Translations under genes and position numbers: made by a program
Part shown: in pieces, positions 1 to 10,013 of the stretch
Position numbering within the stretch: the first letter of the stretch is position 1
How the letters are laid out: the number at the start of each line of letters is the position of its first letter
Assembly (NCBI RefSeq): GCF_048569485.1
Contig: NC_134357.1
Span: forward strand, 474,728,187 to 474,792,186
DNA: 64,000 nt
Source of the DNA: Anomaloglossus baeobatrachus
Taxonomy: Eukaryota > Chordata > Amphibia > Anura > Aromobatidae
Direction: 5' to 3'
Notes under the pieces: model-generated
Told to the model about the DNA's origin: nothing
Database searches by the model: none
What the model saw: only the letters and a program-made list of their open reading frames with translations

Positions 1-775
1 GGAGAGAGATCAGTTGATGCAACCGCAACGACCTTAGGTGGTAAGGGAAGACATCGGGACTGACATTTCGAACCCCAACTAATAATGCTGTCGGACTCCC
101 AGTCAATGTGAGGAGCATGAGTCCGAAGCCATGGGAGACCCAGAAGGACGTCGTCTATACCCTCAGGCAAAACAAGAAAAGAAATCTCCTCTATGTGACC
201 CTGAGACAGGGAAAGGCGCAAGGGAACTGTCCTCAATGTAATGGGGTCAGACAACATAGTTCCATTAACAACACGGACAGGAATAGGCGCCTCTAACATG
301 ATAGAGGGAATATTGTGTCTCTTTACAAATCCTGAGGACACAAAAGTCCCGTCAGCTCCGGAATCCACAAAAGCCATAATAGGCCATGTATTCTCAGAGA
401 ATGAGAGCTGACCTGGGATACTACACTTAGAGGGTGCAGAAGACGTCTCTAGTAACACCCCTCTAATGGTTACTAGGCCTGGGAGTTTCCCTGACGGCTA
501 GGACACGTGTTGGCATAGTGCCCAGCCTGACGACATACGTAACATATAGGAGGACCAGACTTGCGTAGTCTGGAGGACGTATGACCTAACTCCATAGGAG
601 TGGGAGATGTTTCAGATGCTGAGGAAGATGGTAGTGTACCCTCAACAACTGGAATAGCCCGATGCTTAGGGCGTGAGGAAGAGACCTCGAGTCTACGTTC
701 CCTATGGCGTACGTCGATCCTCGTTGCTACTGTGATCAAGTCTTCCAGAGAAGCAGGGACCTCACGAGTAGCAAG

Positions 776-790
776 AGCATCCTTGACATA
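776..790. repeat. Left target-site duplication of the PLE foldback (15 bp)
   Basis: AGCATCCTTGACATA occurs here and again at 1,690-1,704, flanking the 899-bp insertion in gag. The matching copy without an insertion (about 9,466-9,480) has this sequence once, which confirms it is a target duplication. A length of 15 bp fits a retroposed element such as a PLE or LINE rather than a cut-and-paste transposon. Confidence 0.9.
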
Positions 791-1689
791 TCACATTACC
801 TATACAAGGCCTCTCATTATCAAAGGCAGATTCCTGATATAGTTCAATTACAACCTAAAAAAGACTCTGGAATCTTAATTTTAATGTTCAAAAAGGTAGA
901 AATTTATTAATACAAAGGTGCTCGTGCAAATATTATATAAAATTCATTATACATAGGATGAAATTTGGAATATTAGGAGGGATGTATGACCGCACTAAAG
1001 GGAATAGTGCAACTCTGGTGGCAATTACACTGTCTGGACCAATTAGCCTACAGTAATGTCCTATATACAAATAGACATGTAAAAAATAGGCATATTCTAA
1101 CGGCATAGGGACTTCAATAAGTGGGGCATAGTATATGTATAGATCTTATGTTTTCTGATGGCGTGCTATTGATTAAATTAATATTGATTATATTGTATCA
1201 TGTGGAGGTACCCCTCGTGGCCACAATGGTCAAGAGCAGTCCATACCACCTATATATTATCCTATAATAAGTATGGGATTAGTCGCCCACATCAGTAGCT
1301 TCCATTAACAATTTTCCCCCATAGATAAGTCAATTTACCTGTAGCCATTAGTAAGCAGTAAAGGTCATGTGTAATGCGACCGATTGCACCTGCCCCAACC
1401 TCGACGCGCGTTACACCGCACTGCCGGTTTCATCAGGAGGTATGTGCCATACTTGTTATGGTTACCTTATATAGCACCCATGATTTGATCCAGGTGCGCA
1501 TTTCACATCCGGCATTTAGGCACACATGACTAAGTGATGCGCATCTTTAGTGCGGTCATCCATCCCTCCTAATATTCCAAATTTCATCCTATGTATAATG
1601 AATTTTATATAATATTTGCACGAGCACCTTTGTATTAATACATTTCTACCTTTTTGAACATTAAAATTAAGATTCCAGAGTCTTTTTTA
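791..1689 (-). mobile_element. PLE-derived foldback insertion
   Basis: This 899-bp insertion is flanked by perfect 15-bp duplications. Its ends are long inverted arms: about 857-1,000 and 1,546-1,688 are reverse complements over roughly 142 bp with few mismatches. A further 66 bp at 791-856 is present only on the left. No open frame of note is present. Assignment to the Penelope-like group rests on the hammerhead-like fold inside it (1,399-1,440, minus strand) and on the long variable target duplication. PLE copies are known to carry partly inverted terminal repeats. A composite foldback transposon is the alternative. Orientation follows the ribozyme. Confidence 0.6.
1399..1440 (-). ncRNA. 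Hammerhead-ribozyme-like fold in PLE terminal sequence
   Basis: On the minus strand the order is CCTC, CTGATGA, A, ACCG, loop GCAGTG, CGGT, GTAAC, GCGC, GTC, GAGG. Stem I pairs CCTC with GAGG, stem II pairs ACCG with CGGT, and the core heptamer CTGATGA is exact. The second core segment is GTAA where the consensus is GAAA. A GUC cleavage triplet sits where a minimal stem III version would place it. The layout matches hammerheads known from PLE terminal repeats. The GAAA variation suggests reduced or lost activity in this copy. Confidence 0.6.
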
Positions 1690-2241
1690 AGCATCCTTGA
1701 CATAGCCTGCCAACCCTCTCCAGAAGATAGGAATCAACACCTTCTCTGGCCAATCTAGTTCCGCCACCAGAGTTCTAAAAGCAATGGCATAAGAACTAGT
1801 GGATAACGAACCCTGAGATAGATCTAACAGTCTCAGGGCCGCATCATGGGTAACCTGCGGACCCATGAATACCACCTTAAGAGCATCAAGAAGTTTTGAT
1901 GTCTCAGAAGAGTAACCACATCAGAGCGCTCCCATAGGGGAGTCGCCCATTCTAAGGCTTTGTCCTGAAGTAAGGAGATGATAAAGCCTACTCTGGACCT
2001 CTCCGTAGAGAAGCGAGAAGAGTTGACCTCTAGGTGTATCTGACACTGACTAATGAAACCATGACATGATCTGGCATCGCCAGAATATCTGTTTGGCAGA
2101 GCAAGTCGAGGATCATGTGCAGATGTCACCATGGTCTAAGGTTTATCCTCTATAATCTTGAGCCGTGACTCAAGTACTTGTATGTAACGGTGTAACTGTT
2201 GATATTCTGCCATAACTGCCAGACCCTTGGCTCAGTCCTAA

Positions 2242-3374
2242 TGTTACAGGGGGCTGTCTGATAATAAAACCTAAAGGAGTATCAGACAGTCAGGGTCCAC
2301 CGTGCAAAGACTCTGCTGCAGACTATGGCAGAGTGCAATACCTGTGTTAAACTCACAGAGGAATATAATTAGTAAATAAGGCAATTCCTCCCTTACTTGG
2401 AGGGTGTGTGGAATGGTCTCTGTTAATAATCACAGAGACAAAGGCAGTGAGTGTGAAATGGCACCTACCTAGGTCCGTTCCTCTAGTGGTGCCAGGAGAC
2501 GGACAGCAGCGTAAGCCGCACAAAGCTCCTACCTGCGTTCGCTCCACTAGTGTGCGAGGACATGAACCACTAGATATGGCACCTGCCTAGGTCCGCTCTT
2601 CTAGTGGTGCAAAAGAGACAAACAGCAGCGTAAGCCGCACAAAGCTCCTACCTGCGTTCGCTCCACTAGTGTGCGAGGACACGAACCACTAGATATGGCA
2701 CCTGCCTAGGTCCGCTCTTCTAGTGGTGCAAAAGAGACAGACAGCAGCATAAGACACACAAAGCTCCTACCTCTGTTCGCTCCCCTAGTGTGCGAGGATA
2801 CGAACAACTGCCAGACGCAGTATAAGGAACGTTACCCTAGCGGCAACGTCCACCTACGAGTAGAATCACAAGGCCCAGCCGGACCATGTGCCTCAGGCAC
2901 CTGCCTATGTCCGCTCCCCTAAGAGGTAAGGATACGGACTGCAGCCGAAGCTGTAAGGTATAAGAATGCTACCCTGCCGGTAGCACTCACCTAGCATAGA
3001 CAGAGAGATGCCTAAAGGAACGTGCACAGAGCGTCTACTCTCATGCATGAACCAAGAGGACTGAGCGCCGTGCGGTGTGCGTCAGGGTCTTATATAGACT
3101 CTGTGCCTCATCCAAGATGGAGGACACCAGAGCCAATCCGCTGCCAGAACGACAGGAATGACGTCACGCTGGCCTATCACCGAGCAAAGCGTCACAAGCA
3201 CATGACCAGCAGCCAATCGGCATAGAGGGTGTCAGAGACATGTGACCTCGTGTCAGCGATGATGTCACCCGCACATGTGCAATGGCTCCAAGATAGGACT
3301 TAGTCTCCAGTGCTCGCACATGTGCAGTAGCAAGAAATCTGGACATAGACTCCAGTGCCACAGCAACCGTAACA
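2242..3374 (-). repeat. Gypsy family A LTR shared by two internal regions
   Basis: This 1,133-bp LTR begins TGTTACAGGG and ends CCGTAACA in plus-strand reading. On the minus strand it follows a purine-rich tract just above 3,375 (GGGGGAGG-type), and it is followed at 2,241 by the start of gag of the other copy. A TATA-like element lies at 3,089-3,096 in minus orientation. It contains tandem units of roughly 120 bp in the 2,450-2,790 part and one copy of a 45-bp unit containing GCACATGTGC near 3,310-3,355; copy numbers differ in the other family A LTRs. Confidence 0.92.
3089..3096 (-). promoter_or_regulatory. TATA-like box in family A LTR
   Basis: The minus strand reads TATATAAG. The same box lies at 10,742-10,749 in the right-hand LTR and at 63,009-63,016 in the inverted solo LTR, always in the same LTR context. 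It is the likely core promoter of the element; function is inferred from position and sequence only. Confidence 0.6.
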
Positions 3375-3385
3375 GTACCTCCCCC

Positions 3386-4755
3386 TCAAGGGCCCCCCTC
3401 CCGGCGACGCAGGTAATCGTCAACTAAGTCGGGAGCATGGACAGCCTCCTCAGGCTCCGAAGAGCGATGTTCCGGGCCGTAGCCCTCCCAATCTATCAAG
3501 AAGAACCTGCGCCCTCTAACCATCTTAGAACCAACTATGGCTCGTACCTCATAGCTAGAGCGAGAGGAATCAGAGGCAGGAGAGTGCACTTCACGAGCGT
3601 GAGGTAAAATAGCCAGCTTTAGCAGTGAGACATGGAATTTGTCATGGATCCTAAGATGGACGGGTAACTTCAATTGGTAGACTACAGGATTTACCTGTCG
3701 AAGAACCTCATAAGGACCCAGGAAGCGAGGAGCAAATTTGACAGAGCTCACTCTAAGTCTCACGTGTTTTGCAGAGAGCCACACAAAGTCCCCCGGAGAA
3801 AAGACAGGAGCCGGGCGACGAAACCGATCGGACACCGTCTTCATATGGTCCTTAGCTGCTTGGATCGACTCTTGAGTCTGATCCCAAACCTCTCTGGCAT
3901 TAGTTGCCCAGTCGGCCACAAGAGGAGGAGGTGCAGCAGCGGGAAACGGTACCGGTACCCTAGGGTGTTGCCCATTATTGAGTACGAACAGTGTCTGCCC
4001 AGTGGCCTCAGCCAGCGAATTGTTAAGGGCAAATTCTGCCCAGGGTAGGAGGGAGGACCAGTTATCGTGGTTCTCAGCAACAAAGTGTCGAAGGTATATA
4101 ATCATGGATTGATTGGTACGCTCAACCAAACCATTGGTCTCCGGATGGTATGCCGAAGAGAGATTCAACTCAATTTGCAGAAGGCTACAAAGATCTCACC
4201 AGAAACGGGAAGCAAATTGCGGGCCTCTATCACAAATGATACGATCTGGCATTACGTGAAGCCTAAAGACATGCTTGAGGAATAGTTTGGCTAGTACCCT
4301 GGAAGATGGGATTCTCGATAACGGTACGAGATGAACCATCCGGGAGAAATGGTCCGTAATGACCCACACAAATCTATGTCCCTGTGAACACGGAAGATCA
4401 CCCACAAAGTCCATGCCTACCACCTCCCATGGTCTATCTGGCACTGGTAAAGGATGCAAGAGCCCAGCCGGTCTCTGCCGTAATGGACGGTTGCGAGCAC
4501 ACAAGTAGCAGGAACCGACATATCTCTTGACGTGGCTGGCTAAGTGTGGCCACCAATACCACCTCTCCAGTAACTCTCGTGTCCGCCTAATACCAAAATG
4601 CCCATCCACCTTTGAGGTGTGGGCCCACGACAGTATATCATTCTGTCGATCAGGCGGAACAAAGGTCTTGCCCGGTGGGATTTGGTCTAACGTCACAGGG
4701 GAGAGCGTATGAAAAACCCTGGAGGGAAGGATAAGACGAGGTTTGTCAATCTCTT
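3386..4755 (-). pseudogene. Integrase with chromodomain, gypsy family A
   Basis: This is the 3' part of the family A pol region. From high to low coordinate it shows the integrase zinc-binding region (a GHFGIRRT stretch, then CYLCARN), the catalytic core (GMDFVGDLP, then NSLAEATG), a GPY-type C-terminal region (FLGPYEVL) and a chromodomain (FFLIDWEGYG). The protein would insert element cDNA into chromosomes. Chromodomains in this class are known to steer integration toward marked chromatin. The region is in more than one frame and is treated as a fossil. It is separated from the rest of pol by the nested LTR element. Confidence 0.9.
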
Positions 4756-5469
4756 TGTAAGGGGTGGGCAGACCCCTTACAAAGAGGTGCAGTGTTTCCC
4801 CCTGAAGATACCCCCACTGGGGTAGACAAAGCTGTTGATGTTTTATTTTGATGTTTTATTGTAATTGCACTGTTTTAGGTGGTTTCCCCTAGTGGCCGGG
4901 TGGGACGGCTGTCCCCATAGAAACTGTACAGGAGGGAGGAGGAGCCGGCAGCTTAGGGGGAAAGGGAGTGGTGTGTGTGTTGAAGGCAGTTGATTCCGGG
5001 ACGGGGGGAGAAGGAACAGCCAGGGGCAGAGTGTGGAGCTGAGTGGGCAGAAAGAAAGAAAGAAAGAAAGAAGGGAAGGAGAGAAGAAGTGTCCTCAATG
5101 GTGAAGCAGAATTGGTGTGGGTCCAGTCTGTGATAGCCGGAGTGGGAGCCTAGGTGAAGTGGAGTAGCCGGGCACATCCCCACTAGAGGAGACAACAAGG
5201 AAAGATTTTCCCGGACAGGAATTGTGACCGTGCGCTACAAAATCCGTGCATTGAGCTGTCTGTGAAACTCTGTGCAATAAAGATGTCGTTTGGTTTATCT
5301 GATCCCTGCCTGAAGAGTCTTCCTGCGGCTGATAGTATGCTCTTTTCCACCACACTCTGCTCCACAGAACAATCCCCTGTCCCAATAGTGACGGCGGAGC
5401 CGGGGGTAAGCCTGATAGAAAAAGGGGCCACGACTACAATCCCCGAAGCACCCCCGGCACCCCGTTACA
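4756..5469 (+). repeat. 5' LTR of the nested coding-poor element
   Basis: This 714-bp LTR runs from TGTAAGGGG to CCGTTACA. An AATAAA polyadenylation signal lies at 5,276-5,281 in the downstream third, as expected for an R/U5 boundary. A short GAAA run (about 5,051-5,071) differs in length from the other LTR. It inserted into gypsy A in the opposite orientation to its host. Confidence 0.93.
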
Positions 5470-6599
5470 TGTGGCGTAGTCGGCAGGATCCGGATTATTG
5501 GCGAAGGGTCCCGATTCCATGGTGGGAAGAACAAGTGGTGCCTAAGGTGTTGGACTGGGCACAAGATGGCGGTAAGATGGCCGCCGTCTTCACGAACACA
5601 GTGAGCGCGCGAGGAATTGGCGCCAAAAGAAGAGCCTGGGGCTGGCCGGTGAAGAAAAAGAAGTGCGGAGTGCGCCGCTCAAAGAGGGGAGGTGCTGGCC
5701 CCAGGATGCTGATGAAGACATGTGAAGTGGGCGGCGTTACAGGAAAAAAGAAGAACCGTCTCGGCCGGGTCGATTTGATGTGCGAGACTGGGGGTGGAGT
5801 GTATCCAAGAGCGGGAAAAGAAGGCCCGCCTCCACCTTCCCCAGCATCTCCAGCTGCCCCGGCGCCATTGCAAGAAACGCCTACCCAGAGACCGACTCCG
5901 AGCGAGATGGAGACCCCGAGAAAACAGCATGCTGCAGTGGGCGCGCTGGTAGCAACCAGCCTGGGGAGAGGACGGCCGAAGCAGACTGCGGCCGCGGAAG
6001 GACTTACCCTTAACCTACCGGCTGTGTCAGGAGGACCGGAGCGGCCCACAAAAGTAACGTGGGTCACTTCCTGGGATGCCGCGACCGGTGAGACCTCGAC
6101 TGAAGTCCGGGCCACCTACAAGGCGCAGCTATGGCCGGGAAGCGAAGTCCTGGGAGCACCACTCCAGTGACTGGAGGTAATGGACCTGTTCGTGTTGAGT
6201 ACCGGCATTGTTAAAAGAGCCGGAAAAGTTCCACAGTTTGCGACCATGTTTAAGTTACCGAGCCCGGAAGGAGCCTGATGCTGGACTGAGCCAGGGGCTC
6301 CCTCTGTGTTGTTAACAGAGACTTTACTGTTTGTTCTCCTACCTACAAAGACTGGGAGTGCTGTGAAAGCCTCCGGGCGGAAGACCAGCCAAGACCGGGA
6401 GTGCTGTACCGGCCTCCGGGCACACTGTCTACAAAGACCGGGAGCTCCCAGGAGGGACTCCGGGCGCAGAACTTGTGCGCTCAGTGGTTGACGTTGTTTA
6501 TGAAGGTTTTACAGTTTTATCCAAAGTTTGCCTTGCGGCTAAATTGTGTTTTACAGGGTCGAGCCTTGCCGGGAGGCTTAGGCAGAAAGAGGGGAGGAA
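5470..6599 (+). other. Interior of the nested coding-poor LTR element
   Basis: The interior has a primer-binding-like start and a polypurine end but no recognisable retroviral enzyme. A plus-strand frame is open from inside the 5' LTR (5,262) to 6,170. Its interior part encodes a basic stretch (WPVKKKKCGVRRSKRGG) followed by a proline/alanine-rich segment. I do not recognise the product; it could be a gag remnant or a fortuitous frame in GC-rich sequence. The portion from about 6,180 to 6,590 contains short direct repeats of a GACCGGGAGTGCT-like motif and no convincing frame. Confidence 0.6.
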
Positions 6600-7309
6600 T
6601 GTAAGGGGTGGGCAGACCCCTTACAAAGAGGTGCAGTGTTTCCCCCTGAAGATACCCCCGCTGGGGTAGACAAAGCTGTTGATGTTTTATTTTGATGTTT
6701 TATTGTAATTGCACTGTTTTAGGTGGTTTCCCCCCAGTGGCCGGGTGGGACGGCTGTCCCCATAGAAACTGTACAGGAGGGAGGAGGAGCCGGCAGCTTA
6801 GGGGTAAAGGGAGTGGTGTGTGTGTTGAAGGCAGTTGATTCCGGGACGGGGGAGAAGGAACAGCCAGGGGCAGAGTGTGGAGCTGAGTGGGCAGAAAGAA
6901 AGAAAGAAAAAAGGGAAGGAGAGAAGAACTGTCCTCAATGGTGAAGCAGAATTGGTGTGGGTCCAGTCTGTGATAGCCGGAGTGGGAGCCTAGGTGAAGT
7001 GGAGTAGCCGGGCACATCCCCACTAGAGGAGACAACAAGGAAAGATTTCCCCGGACAGGAATTGTGACCGTGCGCTACAAAATCCGTGCATTGAGCTGTC
7101 TGTGAAACTCTGTGCAATAAAGATGTCGTTTGGTTTATCTGATCCCTGCCTGAAGAGTCTTCCTGCGGCTGATAGTATGCTCTTTTCCACCACACTCTGC
7201 CCCACAGAACAATCCCCTGTCCCAATAGTGACGGCGGAGCCGGGGGTAAGCCTGATAGAAAAAGGGGCCACGACTACAATCCCCGAGGCACCCCCGGCAC
7301 CCCGTTACA
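6600..7309 (+). repeat. 3' LTR of the nested coding-poor element
   Basis: This 710-bp partner of 4,756-5,469 carries the same AATAAA signal at 7,116-7,121. It is followed by TCTT, matching the four bases before the 5' LTR. A polypurine tract sits immediately upstream at about 6,583-6,599. Confidence 0.93.
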
Positions 7310-9147
7310 TCTTCCTGGGTAGAAACCATAGAGCGAGACAGGGCGTCTGCCTTGTTATTCTTACTCCCAGACAGATAGTTGATGGAGAAGTGAAAGCGGG
7401 AGAAAAACAAGGACCAGCGGGCTTGGCGAGGATTCAGACGCTGGGCGGTTTGTAAGTACGTCAGATTCTTATGGTCTGTATAGACCTGGAAAGGATGTTT
7501 CGCTCCATCCAGCAAGTGATGCCACTCCTCCAAGGCTAATCTCAGGGCGAGCAGTTCCCTATCCCCAATGGTATAGTTTCTCTCTGCCGGTGAAAAGGTT
7601 TTAGCAAAGAAGAAACACGGCCCTTTTCTACCTGCACTGTTCTTTTGATACAAGACCGCACCAGCACCCACTGAAGAGGCATCAACCTCCAAGAGGAAGG
7701 GCTTATTCTCATCGGGTCTTTGAAGAACAGGAGCAGTTGAAAAGTGTCTTTTTACTGCCTCAAAAGCCTGAGATGTCTCAGTAGACCAGACTTTGGGATT
7801 AGCACCTTTCTTAGTCAAGGCCACCAAAGTAGAAAAATGGGGTATGAACTGCCTGTAATAATTTATGAATCCTAAGAAGCGTTGCACCGCCTTCAAGGAA
7901 TGAGGTTCGGACCATTCCAGGACAGCAGAGAGCTTCGCAGGATCCATAGCCAGACCCTCTTGTGAGATAATGTAGCCCAAAAAAGGCAAGGATGACTGCT
8001 CGAATACACATTTTTCGAGTTTAGCAAACAATGAGTGCTCCCTTAAACGGGAAAGGACACGAACGACATCCTGACGATGAGTCTCCAGATCAGGAGAAAA
8101 AATCAGGATGTCGTCTAGATACACCACTACAGAGGATAACAGTAAATCCCTGAACACATCGTTTACGAAGTCCTGAAATACTGCAGGTGCATTACATAAC
8201 CCAAAAGGCATGACGAGGTATTCATAGTGACCGTCTCGGGTGTTAAAAGCGGTCTTCCATTCGTCACCCTCTCGAATTCGTACCAAGTTATACGCACCCC
8301 GCAGATCCAACTTCGTAAAAACTTGAGCTCCCCTCAGTCTGTCAAAGAGCTCCGAAATTAAAGGTAATGGGTATTTGTTCTTTATTGTGATTGCGTTGAG
8401 ACCCCTGTAATCTATGCAGGGACGCAAATCACCCTCTTTCTTCCGAACAAAGAAAAACCCAGCTCCCGTGGGAGAGACAGACTTACGAATGAACCCCTTC
8501 TCTAAACTCTCTCTTATATAGGTCGACATGGCCTCCGACTCAGGTATCGACAAGGGGTAAACCCTGCCCTTAGGTGGAACCGAACCTGGGATAAGGTCTA
8601 TGGCACAGTCATACGGCCTATGGGGTGGAAGAACCTCAGCACCCTGTTTGGAGAACACGTCAGCGAAATCCAAATAGGGTGTAGGTATGGGAGAGAGATC
8701 AGTTGATGCAACCGCAATGACCTTAGGTGGTAAGGGAAGACATCGGGACTGACATTTCGAACCCCAACTAATAGTGCTGTCGGACTCCCAGTCAATGTGA
8801 GGAGCATGAGTCCGAAGCCATGGGAGACCCAGAAGGACGTCGTCTATACCCTCAGGCAAAACAAGAAAAGAAATCTCCTCTATGTGACCCTGAGACAGGG
8901 AAAGGCGCAAGGGAACTGTCCTCAATGTAATGGAGTCAGACAACATAGTTCCATTAACAACACGGACAGGAATAGGCGCCTCTAACATGATAGAGGGAAT
9001 ATTGTGTCTCTTTACAAATCCTGAGGACACAAAAGTCCCGTCAGCTCCGGAATCCACAAAAGCCATAATAGGCCATGTATTCTCAGAGAATGAGAGCTGA
9101 CCTGGGATACTACACTTAGAGGGTGCAGAAGACGTCTCTAGTAACAC
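7310..9147 (-). pseudogene. Protease-reverse transcriptase-RNase H, gypsy family A
   Basis: This long minus-strand frame covers most of the family A pol region. In order it shows an aspartic protease (DSGADGTF, then LLGLPWL), reverse transcriptase with the catalytic box VVYLDDILIF, and RNase H (LLEVDASSVGAGAVLYQ, then TDHKNLTYLQ). It makes element cDNA from the RNA template. The upstream neighbour is gag. The downstream continuation (integrase) lies beyond the nested element at 4,756-7,309. The open frame appears longer only because it reads on into the nested LTR. It is a remarkably well kept stretch of an otherwise disrupted element. Confidence 0.93.
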
Positions 9148-9161
9148 CCCTCTAATGGTTA

Positions 9162-9985
9162 CTAGGCCTGGGAGTTTCCCTGACGGCTAGGACACGTGTT
9201 GGCATAGTGCCCAGCCTGACGACATACGTAACATATAGGAGGACCAGACTTGTGTAGTCTGGAGGAGGTATGACCTAACTCCATAGGAGTGGGAGATGTT
9301 TCAGATGCTGAGGAAGATGGTAGTGGACCCTCAACAACTGGAATAGCCCGATGCTTAGGGCGTGAGGAAGAGACCTCGAGTCTACGTTCCCTATGGCGTA
9401 CGTCGATCTTTGTTGCTACTGTGATCAAGTCTTCCAGAGAAGCAGGGACCTCACGAGTAGCAAGAGCATCCTTGACATAGCCTGCCAACCCTCTCCAGAA
9501 GATAGGAATCAACACCTTCTCTGGCCAATCTAGATCTGCCACCAGAGTTCTAAAAGCAATGGCATAAGAACTAGTGGATAACGAACCCTGAGATAGATCT
9601 AACAGTCTCAGGGCCGCATCATGGGTAACCTGCGGACCCATGAATACCGCCTTAAGAGCATCAAGAAGTTTTGATGTCTCAGAGTAACCACATCAGAGCG
9701 CTCCCATAGGGGAGTCGCCCATTCTAAGGCTTTGTCCTGAAGTAAGGAGATGATAAAGCCTACTCTGGACCTCTCCGTAGAGAAGCGAGAAGAGTTGACC
9801 TCTAGGTGTATCTGACACTGACTAATGAAACCACGACATGATCTGGCATCGCCAGAATATCTGTTTGGCAGAGCAAGTCGAGGATCATGTGCAGATGTCA
9901 CCATGGTCTGAGGTTTATCCTCTATACTCTTGAGCCGTGACTCAAGTACTTGTATGTAACGGTGTAACTGTTGATATTCTGCCAT
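9162..9985 (-). pseudogene. Gag, gypsy family A
   Basis: This is the minus-strand gag region, beginning MAEYQQLHRYIQVLESRL about 30 bases after the LTR. It carries the gag helical region (LEWATPLWERSDVV, then DWPEKVLIPIFWRGL) and ends with a zinc knuckle CYVCRQAGHYANTC of the CX2CX4HX4C type, which binds element RNA. Gag forms the particle in which reverse transcription occurs. The same layout occurs in the left copy and, more distantly, in families B and C and in the 36-kb element. It is a fossil and not in a single frame. Confidence 0.9.
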
Positions 9986-10013
9986 AACTGCCAGACCCTT
10001 GGCTCAGTCCTAA

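Larger units (their letters stand above)
1..2241 (-). mobile_element. Ty3/gypsy family A internal region, left copy (partial)
   Basis: This is the left-hand internal region of a minus-strand chromodomain Ty3/gypsy element. It runs off the start of the window. Reading from 2,220 downward, it encodes the gag N-terminus, then a zinc-knuckle segment (about 473-739), then the start of protease. The sequence is nearly identical to the second family A internal region at about 8,690-10,013, so the two copies are recent relatives. It lies directly against the LTR at 2,242-3,374, which therefore serves this copy as its upstream LTR and the next copy as its downstream LTR. A 0.9-kb PLE-derived insertion splits the gag region. 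It is a fossil: broken, with the nested insertion and a few further breaks. Confidence 0.88.
4756..7309 (+). mobile_element. Coding-poor LTR retrotransposon nested in gypsy A
   Basis: This is a compact plus-strand LTR element with two near-identical LTRs (4,756-5,469 and 6,600-7,309) and a 1,130-bp interior. LTR ends are TGTAAGG and GTTACA, giving a TGTAA/TTACA inverted repeat. A primer-site-like sequence starting TGTGGCGTAGTCGG follows the left LTR directly. A purine tract AGAAAGAGGGGAGGAA precedes the right LTR. It is flanked by TCTT on both sides. No protease, RT or integrase is visible, so it must have moved using another element's enzymes. Size and layout resemble TRIM/LARD elements. It looks structurally whole, and the high LTR similarity suggests a recent insertion. 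Confidence 0.93.
3375..10013 (-). mobile_element. Ty3/gypsy family A, chromovirus-type element body
   Basis: This is the internal region of the family A element, between the LTRs at 10,014-11,130 and 2,242-3,374. In minus-strand order it holds gag, protease, reverse transcriptase, RNase H, integrase and a C-terminal chromodomain, the standard Ty3/gypsy chromovirus order. A coding-poor LTR element (4,756-7,309) is nested between RNase H and integrase. Downstream of each LTR the sequence contains GCCAAGGGTCTGGC, a short hairpin just before the gag ATG. It is a fossil with a small number of breaks besides the nested insertion. The good coding preservation of the RT region suggests it is young. 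Confidence 0.93.

Noticed and set aside
791-1689. Plain DNA-transposon foldback (Harbinger-type) reading of the insertion
   Set aside because: The 15-bp target duplication and the hammerhead layout fit a PLE-derived copy better, though certainty is moderate.
5495-6115. 206-codon minus-strand frame in the nested LTR element
   Set aside because: Antisense to the plus-strand frame, GC-rich, no motif; orientation of the element (primer site, purine tract) is plus.
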